This document shows, one piece after another, positions 34,261 to 44,453 of a stretch of 64,000 nt of DNA. A model generated the notes under the pieces. It did no database searches and had not been told where the DNA came from. It saw only the letters and a program-made list of their open reading frames with translations. The stretch lies in NCBI GenBank assembly GCA_023614405.1, contig CM042694.1, positions 93,789,285-93,853,284 on the forward strand, written 5' to 3'. The stretch is from Avena insularis. Its lineage: Eukaryota; Streptophyta; Magnoliopsida; Poales; Poaceae. Position 1 is the first letter of the stretch; the number at the start of each line of letters is the position of its first letter. Position numbers and translations under genes: made by a program.

Positions 34261-36335
34261 AACAACCTGAGGCTGGGCTTCCCATGCTCGTCGCTGCCCA
34301 TGGCGAGGGCGAGGCACGCCCCTCCGGCGAACTGGATACCCAGGAGGATGGGCAGTTTCAGTTCGGCGTCCTACGCAACCTCGGCCTCGCGCTCGTATGG
34401 CTCGACACCGGCGCAGTCACCACGAGCAGGCGGCAAGGCACTACGTCCCGTGAAGCGGGAGGCCGAGACGGCGATGCGCGAGCCGCCGAGGACGAGGTTG
34501 TGAGGCATCGTCATCAACGAGCCTCGCGCGCCATCGTCGCCGACCGGCCGTCTTCACCTGCGCTAGCCGAAGCCGGAGCTGTCAGAGTGGGCGGCCCCTG
34601 TTGACGAGGATCCTTTGCCTTGAGGATGGCGATGGAGCAATCTCTCCGCGACGTGCCGCCGATGCCGGAGCCTGACGTGCTCGCCTGGTCTCACGCCGAC
34701 TGGGAGCAGGAGGAGGCCGCCCGAATTCGGCGCCTCTAGGAGGAGGCCGAGCGTGCGGCCTCCAACAGCTCTCGCTGCCAGTGCACCTACCGGGGCGCGC
34801 CGCTCATCGTCCTCGATGAGGACGACGACGCCAGCCCCGCGTCCCAGCCGTGGCGGTGCGACGACCCCGACTAGGGCAGCTCGCGCCGGCAGTCACCAAG
34901 CAACGACAACGATGACGGCAAGGCCGACCCCGACTACACGTTGTTCTACCACCACTTCGGCATGTGAGCGGCGTCAGTGTCGGCGTCGGCATTGGAATCG
35001 GCACTGGCGTCATCCTAGTAGTTTATTTTATAGATTTTTGTTTTTCTTTTAGTCTAATATGGCTAAAGTTTCGGTATATGTCCAAATTTGGCCAACTACG
35101 AGTGAACTTGCCGCTGTTTAATTAAAATCTCCTATATTCGTCCAATTTTCGCTGAGTTTTATCAAATTTCGGTCAAATGTGGGAACTTGGTCTGGAAACG
35201 CGAGTGGGAAAAAGGCCGTTCTCAGGCCGAAAGTTACATCCGTCCGACGCTAAATAGCGCCGAAGTTCGGTCTGGGAACTCAACAAGTAGGGATGCTCTA
35301 ATTCTCAACTCTGGTGGAACTGAAAGTTCTCTTGATTTTGTCTACAAGAAGAAAACTTTTCTACCAATCGATTGGGTAGCGAGAAGGGCAGCTTGATTAC
35401 TAGCGCATGTACCACACTCGACAGGGCAAAGACGAAACTAGGGGCGTGTTTGGTTTCGGTGCGAGTTTTTTCCAACGCATGCAACTTGCAGGCGCAGGGA
35501 CTACACGCCGGGATCTGGGCCAAATTTTCCCCCTTATTTGATTCCCCGCATTGACAATATTTAGGACTTGGGAAGAATTAAGGCCCCATTGTTTGGTGGG
35601 CTGTATTAAAAAGGGGAGAAATAAATGCGCTTGTTTGGTTTCAGCTATCTCATATGCTCTAGTAACCTCTTCCCCAACTGGTGAGCTTACCACACATCAC
35701 AACCTCTTAACCACAGCAAGCAGACAACAAAGTGAATAAACATTGTAGCCACAACACGGCATAAGTTCACAGTAATCCAGGTCAGACAACAAAGTACGCA
35801 GCAAAGATTACAAGTCGAACATGGTGAGGGCTGGATCATGCTGCGGGCACTTCTTCATGCCTTCGGTCATGGTGTAGTCGAAGATGGTGACCTTGAACAG
35901 GTCACCCTTCAGCATCTTGAAGGTCAAGAAGTACCTGATCTTCATCTGGTGTGCAATGGCGAATCCTGCCCACCCCTGGTCAAGGCAGATCCTACCGCTG
36001 ACATCCCGGAGCTTCACCATCCAGCTGCACCTGGTGTTGGTCTTCAACGCGATCGTCTTCGACACATTGCCGAAGAAAGGCCTGAAGCCATCTGGATTGG
36101 CAATAGGTCCAACCTAGGTGCCAAGATCACCTTGGCAAAATGGGTTGGACCTACCTGGTCATGGAAGTGCCCTATCTTCAGAGGCCTGCCCCTCGGCCTC
36201 TTGCTGCCGGTTCCCTCACCACCATCGTTCCCCCTCTTCGAGGCACTACCCTCAGCAACATCTCTGGAGCATGCCCCTCCATTGGTGGGGAGAGCACCTC
36301 CGATCAACATCTTCGAGCACTACAACAAGGATTAG

Positions 36336-36435
36336 CACATGTGATCAGACATGAACAACCAACATAACACATGTGATCATACATGAACAACCAACCGACA
36401 CATGCGGTCAGACATGAACAATGAACATAACACAT
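36336..36435. repeat. Short tandem repeat in B3 intron, copy 1
   Basis: Three units of about 33 bp built on CACATGTGATCAGACATGAA. The remaining intron (36436-37377) holds the hairpin below and no gene. Confidence 0.75.
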
Positions 36436-36635
36436 GGCCTCATATGCAATGGCACATATACAAAGGGATTCTTATCATGAGCAGCAAGAATGAACAATGA
36501 ATTTGGTTAACACACAAATTTGTCCATGAAGAGGATCCCCTTGCATGTCGTTCTACTACTTACTAATCATCGGCCAAAGGAAGCAAAACACAACCTAATC
36601 GATGACCATCTTCAGAATAGCTAGCACAAACAAGG

Positions 36636-36717
36636 TAGAGTTGGTGCTACAGGGAACCAGAGGACGTGCATAGCCTATTTTTTTGCATACCATCCGGTTC
36701 CTATAACACCAGCTCTA
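36636..36717. repeat. Hairpin in B3 intron, copy 1
   Basis: The arm TAGAGTTGGTGCTACAGGGA pairs with the complement ending ...CACCAGCTCTA about 35 bp further on, with a T-rich loop. Conserved at 41821-41903. Confidence 0.7.
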
Positions 36718-37957
36718 TGAACGCATTGTACTAGGTGCCATCACAAGTTGCGTTCACAGAATAAACAACAATTGCCTCATAGCACAGAGCATTGACAACA
36801 TGAAGCGATGATCCTACCGAACCAAGTTCCATTACCTTGACAAGATGACAGAACCAGGTTCAAAAGGATCATCACTTCCACTAGCTTGCAGTGCATATGT
36901 AATCATGGGTCGAACAAGAAGAACATGACGAGTGATATGGAAAGTAATCAATTCCTCAAAATATGATGTGCACACAAACACTGGGGAGAGGACTATGTAC
37001 TACTTAGTACAATGCACAACATAGTTTGTTATGAACGATTGCAGGTAGTACAAATTCGCTCCCCGCTCTGATTTGGTGATAGTTTTAATCATCGGCCTAG
37101 GAAGACGAAGATGAAGAGTGCAATCTAGCCTCTATTTTCCCCCAATTTTCCCAATCGGACGAACCCTAATCACAACATCTATCGGAATCTAGCCACTAAT
37201 AACTAGCGGAATTTGGGCACAACAAGTAAAGAATCTACCCTAACACATCAAATCGACAAGAACTACGACAAATAGGTACAAACCTACCGTGCATGTCACT
37301 CATACTCGAAAAATGAGTCGATAATAGATAGATCTGAGCTGCTAGAACCTTAGACAGTTGGTGGTTAGAGGACTTACTGCCATTGCTGCAGGATTCGAGC
37401 TTTAGGTGCGGCCGAGGAAGAAGAAGAAGCATCCCCACTCGCAGGAGTAGATCTGCTCCGGCCACGAAAAGCGCAGTGGTCAGATCTACCTCCGTCGACT
37501 GCCATGGTGGTGGTATTCGATCTACCGGCGGGAGAGGATCTGCCGACGGTGAGAAGGGAGGAAGGGGCCGTTGTGAATGGGGGGAGAGAGAGCGGTGAGC
37601 AAGCGGTGAGGGGATTTATGGCACGCGTTCTCGATGTGTCGCGCCGTCTCTCGCCTTTCTCCCCGTGTGCAGCCGCGTGCCCGCTTTTGGTTCCCTAGGG
37701 CCTGTCCCCGTAGAAACACCCGATTTTGGAATTCCCATCGGGCCATGATTTGGGATGCTTTAAGACCAGTGCGATGCGAGCTCGGCCCGACATGCGAGTC
37801 TCCAGACGGGCTTATTTCTTCCGGCCCGGTGCGGGAAACGGCGGTGCGACCCACCAAACACGCCCTAGCTAGTCCAAAGAAGGGAGGGATCTAAAGGACG
37901 GCAATGCAAAATCATCAACATGCATATTTTTTGCTAGTCCATACGGGACCATCATTA

Positions 37958-40024
37958 GAGAATCTCTGATGGCATTCCCCAAACGCTTCTTATTAGTCTG
38001 TTTCTGTCCCTACCGACCGTCCTTTTTCCCCAAACCCCAAACTTGGGAACGATTTGGGGGCAAACGGACACGCGGGGTTGTCCTTCCCTGTCCATCCCCT
38101 GGCCTGTCTGTCGGCCACAACAAGCCCTTCCCAACCCCAACCCCAACCAACAGCCTTCCCCCTCTACATAGTCGGCCCGCCACCGTAGCTCCCTGGGTGT
38201 CTGCACCCATGTGTTGACGTCGTAGATCTTCTGGGCAAGATCTGCCGCCCCCGATTTCTAGGCGGTGGAGTTGGCCTGTAGCTGCCAAGAGCGCCGGAGT
38301 TGGCCGGGCACACGTGAGCCGCCATCGACCTCGTCAAGATCCGCAGTTTCCAGCCGCACCTCGTCAAGCTCCGCCAAGTCCACCAAGTACTCAAACTCGG
38401 CCAGACGGACTCGTGCCCGCAAGGTGTTTGTTGTTTTGGCTCGCCTGCACTGTGAGTTCAAAAATGGCTGATGACGGTGAGGTTGCGATGTTCTTCTTCA
38501 CGAAGCTCATCGATACGTCTGATGATGAATCCTCTGACAACGACTTGGAAGTTATGCTTGCAGCTGCCATGTCGAGCCACGAGGAAGCACAAAATGCTAT
38601 TCCGAGATTCAGAGGCTTGATCCTAGGTCATGAGACGCTCGACCGGTACAAATTTGCAGGTCATAGCCAACACTACAATGACTACTTCAGCCTGGTGCGC
38701 ACCCTGTACACTCCAACTCAGTTCAAGCGCCACTTCTGCATGTGTCGGGATGTGTTCAACCGTATTACCTCGCATTTGGAAGTCCATGACAACTATTTCA
38801 ATATGAAGCCGGATGCATGCGGAAAGCTAGGGTTCTCTGCCATTCAAAAACGCAATGTTGATGTCCGGATGCTTGATTATGGTGTTGTAGGTGATCTCAT
38901 GGATGAGCATATCCGCATGGGCGAATCAACATGCCTAGAAGCAATGTATAGGTTTTGTAGAGGGGTAGTGGAAGTTTTTGGTGATCACTACTTGAGGGGC
39001 CCGAATGCATAGGACATAGCTCGGCTCCTGGAAATTGGCAAATCAAGAGGGTTTCCTGGGATGCTTGGGAGTATATATTGCATGCACTGGCAATGGAAGA
39101 ATTGTCCCTTTGCTTGGCAGGGACAGTACAAGGGACACAAGGAAGGTTGCACAGTCATTCTTGAGGTAGTGGCATCTCAAGATCTCTAGGTCTGACATTC
39201 TTTTTTGGGACGGTAGGTTCTCATAACGATATCAATGTGATGCACCGTTCATCAGTGTTCTCGAGGCTTGTAGAGGGCCAGACATCGGAGTGCAACTATT
39301 AGATCCTTAACCTGTCCTACAACAAAGGATATTACCTAGCTGACGACATTTATCATGCATGGGCAACGTTTGTGAAGACAATCAGTCCTCCTACAAAACC
39401 GATGGAAGCATGTTTTGCTAAGGAGCAAGAAGCTTGTAGGAAGGACGTGGAGAGGGCATTTGGTGTTCTTCAAGATATTTGGGCCATTGTTTGTCACCTG
39501 GCAAGAACATGGAGCTTGAACACAATGTGGGAAGTCATGAGGGCTTATGTGATCATGCATAGCATGATTGTGGAGGATGGACGTGAGAATGCCGATCAAC
39601 TCGGAGGGTGGGATTTTTAGGGGCCTATGGCAGAACCAGAGCATGCACCACAAGAATTTGAAGCCTACCTCCAAGTTCACCAAGAAGTTCAAGATAGAGA
39701 AACTCATGATCATCTTCAAACTGATTTGGTTGTGCACATGTGGATCACAAAGGAAACCAAATGGAGTAAATCTCAAAGAATTGTAGCTTGAATAATGTTT
39801 TGAATTTTTAAACTATGTTACTCGAATAATTCTATTGAAATTGTGCTCTAATGCTTGAAATAAGTGAGAAATTTGTTTAAACTTGAGGGAAGGACAAGAT
39901 TTGGGACTGGCTCGTTGAGTGCTAAGGACGGACAAGGGGCGAACGGAGGTTATTTTCCTTCCCAAATCGGTGTCCGCACATAGATGAAAAGATACCAAAT
40001 TTAGGAAACATCCTTGGAATGCTC
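37958..40024 (+). mobile_element. PIF/Harbinger element with transposase remnant
   Basis: Starts GAGAATCTCTGATGGCATTC, ends ...CCTTGGAATGCTC (complement GAGCATTCCAAGG), flanked by TTA on both sides (37955-37957 and 40025-40027). 2067 bp. It carries a Harbinger transposase pseudogene. The same insertion, 66 bp of it, is present in copy 2 at 48956. Confidence 0.85.
38464..39791 (+). pseudogene. Harbinger (DDE_Tnp_4-like) transposase, broken
   Basis: Cut-and-paste transposase. It opens at ATG 38464 with an acidic start, then RFRGLILGHETLDRYKF and the CRDVFNRI block. A TAG at 39010 follows YLRGPNA. The frame then gives LGSIYCMHWQWKNCPFAWQG, where the family has D in place of the Y, so the first catalytic aspartate is lost. 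Two frameshifts or stops follow near 39190. SHNDINVM keeps the second aspartate and KDVERAFGVLQ keeps the glutamate. A further TAG at 39618 sits before the C-terminal EFEAYLQVHQEVQD, ending at TGA 39789. The catalytic assignment rests on recalled family alignments. Confidence 0.8.
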
Positions 40025-40028
40025 TTAG

Positions 40029-40086
40029 AATCTTCACCGAGATTTATACATGCTTGAAATCTCCACCGAGATTTATACATGCATGA
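40029..40086. repeat. Tandem duplication, 29-bp unit
   Basis: AATCT[T/C]CACCGAGATTTATA and following bases occur twice. The rest of 40087-40626 shows no recognised gene, only a minus-strand chance frame. Confidence 0.8.
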
Positions 40087-41519
40087 ACCATGCATTCGTT
40101 CCGAATCATAGTACTGCTTGCTCGGCTCCGATGGACGAGAAAAGTACTCCAGTAGAAATTTGGGCGCCATCTTCCAAGAGATGATGCAACATGATCCTGA
40201 TGAGCCCTCATGTAGGCTGTATGCACGGTCTAATAACATTTCTAACACCGGCTGTAGTATTAATGAATGGATCACAATGGTTAGTGCCCACTTCAATGCA
40301 ATGTATTATCTTCTCTTTTTAGAATAAAAAACGGATGGTTGAGCTAGTACTTACAGGTTTGATGTCATGTCTATCAAGATCGACTTGTGTGCGTACATAT
40401 GTAAAATGCAGTACAACAAGCAAGAAGAGGACCCCCCCAATCCTACCTGCCTACCTTTCCTAGATTGCCTCCCACGTGGGCCATGGTTTCCTCTGCCATG
40501 CAACCTAGGAGCGAGCGAGACGCTGCACACTGTTTAGCTTTATACTTGCTTCGTGGTTCGTGTATGCCATGCTACAGGGGATATATGATCTTCATGTTGT
40601 GCTACTATGATAGCGTTGTACAACTAGGGCGTGTTTGGTTTCGGTGCGAGTTTTTTCCAACGCATGCAACTTGCACACGCAGCGACTGCACGCTGGGATC
40701 TGGGCTAAATTCCCCCTTATTTGGTTCCCCGCATTGACACTATTTAGGACTTGGGCAGAATTGAAGCCCTATTGTTTGGTGAGATGTATTAGGCAGGGGA
40801 GAAAGAAATGCACTTGTTTGGTTTCAGCTATCTCATGTACTCTGGTAACCTCTTCCCCAGCTTGTGAGCTTACCAAACATCACAACCTCTTAACCACATC
40901 AAGCATTCAGCAAAGTGAATAAACATTGTAGCAAGAGCACAACATAAGTTCACAGCAATCCAGGTTAGACAACAAAGTATGCATCAAATATTACAGGTCG
41001 GTCATGGAGAGGGCTGGATCATCCTGCGGGCACTTCTTCATGACTTCAGTCATGGTGTAGTCAAAGATGGCGACCTTGAACAGGTCGCCCTTCAGCATCT
41101 TGAAGGTCAAGAAGTACCCTATCTTCACCTAGTGTGCAATGGTGAAGCCTGCCCACCCCTGGCCAAGGCAGATCTTGTCCCTGACATCCCGGAGCTTCAC
41201 CATCCAGCTGCACCCGGTGTTGGTATTCAGCATGACCGTCTTCAGCACATTGCCGAGGAATGGCCTGAAGCCATCTGGGATTGGCAACAGGTCCAACCCA
41301 AGTGCCAAGATGACCTTGGCAAAATGGGTTGGACCTACCTGGTCATGGAAGTGCCCTATCTTGAGAGGCCTTCCCCTCGGCCTCTTGCTGCCACTGCCCT
41401 CACCACCATCGTTTCCCCTCTTCGAGGCACTACCTTCAGCAGCATCTCTGGAGCATGCTCCTGCATTGGTGGGGAGAGTACCTCCGATCAACGTCTTCAA
41501 GCACTACAACAAGGATCAG

Positions 41520-41619
41520 CACATGTGATCAGACATGAACAACCAACATAACACATGTGATCAGACATGAACAACCAACATGACACATGTGATCAGACAT
41601 GAACAAGGAACATAACACA
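41520..41619. repeat. Short tandem repeat in B3 intron, copy 2
   Basis: Three units of about 33 bp on CACATGTGATCAGACATGAA, more uniform than in copy 1. Confidence 0.75.
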
Positions 41620-41820
41620 TGGCCTCATATGCAATGGCACAAATGCAAAGGGATTCTCATCATGAGTAACAGGAATGAATAATGGATTTGGTTAGCACAC
41701 AAATTTGTCCATGAAGAGGATCCCCTTGCATGTTGTTCTGCTACTTACTAATCATCGGCCAAAGGAAGCAAAACACGACCTAATCGATGTCTAGCTTCAG
41801 AATAACTAGCATAAACAAGG

Positions 41821-41903
41821 TAGAGCTGGTGCTACAGGGAATCATAGGATGTGCACAACCTATTTTTTGTGCATACCATCCGGTTCCTATAGCACCAGCT
41901 CTA
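41821..41903. repeat. Hairpin in B3 intron, copy 2
   Basis: TAGAGCTGGTGCTA pairs exactly with TAGCACCAGCTCTA at the other end. The inner part of the arms pairs imperfectly over about 20 more bases. The loop is about 12 nt. Confidence 0.75.
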
Positions 41904-42823
41904 TGAACGCATTGTACTATGTGTCATCATAAGCTGCGTTCACAGAATAAACAACAATTGCCTCATAGTACAGTGCATTGACAGCATGAAGCGATGATCC
42001 TATCAAACTATGTTCCATCACCTTGACAAGATGATAGAACCAGGTTCGAAAGAATCATCACTTCCACTAGCTTGTAGTGCGTATGTAATCATGGGACGAA
42101 CAACAAGAACATGACGAGTGATGTGGAAAGTAATCAATGCCTCATATATGATGTGCACACAAACACCGGGGAGAGGACTCTGTACTACCTATTACAATGC
42201 ATAACATAGTTTGTTATGAACGATTGCAGGTAGTACAGATTTGCTCCCCGTTGTGATTTGGTGATAGTTTTAATCATCGTCCTAGGAATAAGAAGATGAA
42301 TAGTACAATCTAGCCACTATTTTCCTCCAATTTTCCCAATCGGACAAACCCTAATCACAACATCAGCCAGAATCTAGGAACTAACAAGCGGAATCTAGGC
42401 ACAACAAGTAAAGAATCTACCCTAACACATCAAATCGACAAGAACTACGACAAATAGGTACAAATCTAACATGCATGCCACTCATACTCGGAAAATGAGT
42501 CGGTAATAGATAGATCTGAGCTGCTAGAACCTTAGATAGTTGGTGGTTAGAGGCCTTACCGCCAGTGTTGTAGGATACGAGATTCGGGTGCAGCCGAGGA
42601 AGAAAAAGAAGCAGCTACACTCGCAGGAGCAAACCCGCTCCAGCCACAAAAAGCACAGTGGTCAGATCTACCTCCGTCGACTGCCGTGGCGGTGGTCTTC
42701 GATCTACTGGCGGGAGAGGAATCACCGATGGTGAGAAGGGAGGAAGGGGCGGTTGTGAATTGGGAGAGAGAGAGGTGAGCAAGCAGTGAGGGGATTTATT
42801 ATGCGTGTTCTTGATGCGTCGCG

Positions 42824-44440
42824 TGATGGCTCAATGCACGACACCCAGAAAAATGCTTGATGGCGGTGTTGATGTAGAGCTCGTTGGGAACCCCAAGAGG
42901 AAGGTATGATGAGCATAGCAGCAAGTTTCCCTCAGTTATGAAACCAAGGTTTAATCGAACCAGTAGGAGCAAGGAAACACCTCAAAGGTGTTACTAGCTG
43001 AGATTTGGCGGTATGCATCACTACGGTACTAGTAGCAACATGGAGACCTGCACAACACAACCACGTAACTTTGTCCCCAACTTGCGATGAGGTTGTCAAT
43101 CTCACCGTGTTTTATGGAAAACAAAGGATTAAACGATCGAATGGAAAGAAGTAAAAGTTTGCGTAAAGTAAACACGGGCAAGAAAAGAATATAGATTGTA
43201 TATAAAGTAAAGGACCGGATCCATAGTTCACTAGAGGTGGCTCTCCTTAGATAGATAACATCTTTGGGTGAACAAATTACGTGGGGCAATTGACAAACAC
43301 CGAGAAAGCAATACATGCATATACTAATCATCTTGACTCCTTTGAGACTTGATTGGGCAATACAAGATAATACATAATCGCCATCCAAGCGCATCTATGA
43401 CTAATAATCCACCTTCAGGTTATCATCCAACCCCTCCAAGATTAAGTTGCAAGCAACAGATTATTGCTTTACTTAATCTGCGTGTAAGGTAAACAATACG
43501 ATTGCTCTATGAACAAAGGATTGTTGTTTTCTCCTAGTAGCAACAACACATCCAAGACCTTAGAGATTTGTCACTTCCCCAGATTACCAGAGGCATGAAC
43601 CCACTATCGGGCATAAATACTAACTCTTGGAGTTGCTAGCATCTACTTGGCCAAGATAGCTACTAACAACGGAAAGCATGCAAGATCTCAAATAACAAAG
43701 ACATGATAGAATCAATAATCAATCTGAAATAACATCTCAATATTCATCGGATCCCCGCAAACACAACATGTATGGATTACAAATAGATGATCTTGATCAT
43801 GAACGGAGCTCACAAGATCTAAACATGAAAGCACAAAGGAGGAGAAATCAGCCATCTAGCTACTACATGGATCTGTAGTCCAAGGATGAACTACTCACGC
43901 ATCACACCGGAGGCTTGCATGGTGATGAAGAAGGCCTCGTGGTGAATTCCTCTCCGGGTGGTGGGAAGAGCTTCAGATCCCTCTCGATCTAGGGATGGAG
44001 ATGACGGCGGCTACAGACTCTTTCGTGGATTTTTGATCGGGTACTTAGGGTTTTCGTCCCGAGGGCATCTTATAGGCGGAAGGAGAGGCCGAGGGGGTGC
44101 TAGGGGCGGCCAGACCACCCCCTGGCGCGGGCCAGGCCTGGCCGCGCGGCCAGGTGGTGTGGCCGGCCCCCATCCCTTCTCCGTCTCGTATTCTGGCACT
44201 TGATCCCTTCTGGAAAAATAGGCACTTTGGCTTTTGTCCCGTCCAATTCCGAGAATATTTATTTTCTGACTTTTCTGGAACCAAAAACAACAGAAAAAAT
44301 GTGCACCGTGTGGCTCTTGTTAATAGGTTAGTCCAAGAAATCATAATAAAAGTACTCCAAAGTTGGAACAAAACACAAGAAAGTGGATAAAACCAAGCAT
44401 GGAACATCAAAATTATAGATACATTTGCAATGTTTCAACA
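42824..44440 (-). repeat. 3' LTR of coding-free element
   Basis: On the minus strand it starts TGTTGAAACATTGCAAATG and ends GTGCATTGAGCCATCA. TATA-like CCTATAAGATG at 44067-44076. It differs from the 5' LTR by many substitutions and small indels, so the element is not recent. Confidence 0.88.
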
Positions 44441-44453
44441 TCCCCAAGCTTAA
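44441..44453 (-). other. Polypurine tract of coding-free element
   Basis: Minus-strand TTAAGCTTGGGGA directly before the 3' LTR, the usual form in Triticeae gypsy elements. Confidence 0.75.

Larger units (their letters stand above)
32930..35298 (+). mobile_element. PIF/Harbinger-type element carrying an ORF (2.4 kb)
   Basis: It starts GAGCATCTCCAC and ends ...GTAGGGATGCTC, an imperfect terminal inverted repeat of the common grass GAGCATCTCC type. The 3-bp flanks TAG (32927-32929) and TAA (35299-35301) fit a TWA-like target with one later change. It carries the ORF at 33872 and an inverted-repeat block at its left end. It has no transposase of its own. Confidence 0.65.
35808..37505 (-). pseudogene. 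AT-hook/B3-domain protein gene, copy 1 (frameshifted)
   Basis: B3 proteins are plant DNA-binding proteins. Exon 1 runs from ATG 37505 to 37378 (128 bp, Ser/Ala-rich) and ends CA/GTAAGTCC. Exon 2 most simply starts after CTCCAG at 36263. It encodes an AT-hook-like KRPRGRPLK, then a B3-like domain with THFAKVILAP, the SWMVKLRDV strand, DQGWAGFAIAH and YFLTFKMLKGDLFKVTIFDY, ending at TAA 35808. A one-base loss near 36099 (CATCTGGATT against CATCTGGGATT in copy 2) shifts the frame between RLDLLPI and the rest. Length would be about 195 residues. The acceptor is my choice by phase; the family is by motif. Confidence 0.65.
35442..37865 (-). mobile_element. TIR-flanked unit carrying a B3 gene, copy 1
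   Basis: Left end GGGCGTGTTTGG and right end its exact complement CCAAACACGCCC, with TAG on both sides (35439-35441 and 37866-37868). Tourist/Harbinger-type ends of the GGGCxTGTTTGG kind with a 3-bp duplication fit well. Inside is a two-exon AT-hook/B3 gene instead of a transposase, so it looks like a transposon-captured gene. Confidence 0.6.
35442..40626 (+). repeat. Tandem duplication, copy 1 (about 5.2 kb)
   Basis: 35442-38022 aligns with 40627-42823 plus 48638-49021. The right-hand flanks of the B3 unit match between copies, including the start of the next Harbinger element. The left-hand flanks differ except for AACTAG. That is the pattern of a head-to-tail duplication with its junction at 40626/40627. 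Copy 2 is truncated at 49021, so the right edge of copy 1 is inferred. Confidence 0.6.
40991..42687 (-). pseudogene. AT-hook/B3-domain protein gene, copy 2 (start lost, nonsense)
   Basis: Same two-exon layout as copy 1. Exon 1 is 42687-42560 but its start codon reads ACG. The donor GCG/GTAAGG is usable. Exon 2 is 41447-40991 with KRPRGRPLK and an uninterrupted frame through the first half of the B3 domain to FTIAH, where a TAG at 41129 replaces the glutamine-type codon seen in copy 1. Beyond the stop the frame stays open to TAA 40991. Copy 2 lacks the frameshift of copy 1, so the two copies were inactivated independently. Confidence 0.65.
40627..42823 (-). repeat. Tandem duplication, copy 2, first part
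   Basis: Homologous to 35442-37632, starting at the same GGGCGTGTTTGG end. Interrupted at 42823 by the LTR element 42824-48637 and resumed at 48638. Confidence 0.8.

Noticed and set aside
33464..34285. 273-codon minus-strand frame
   Set aside because: It is antisense to the recognisable PWEARMLHD ORF and its TATA box, and follows from GC-rich codon positions.
35838..36335. 165-codon plus-strand frame
   Set aside because: Antisense shadow of the B3 exon; the minus strand carries the B3 motifs and splice sites.
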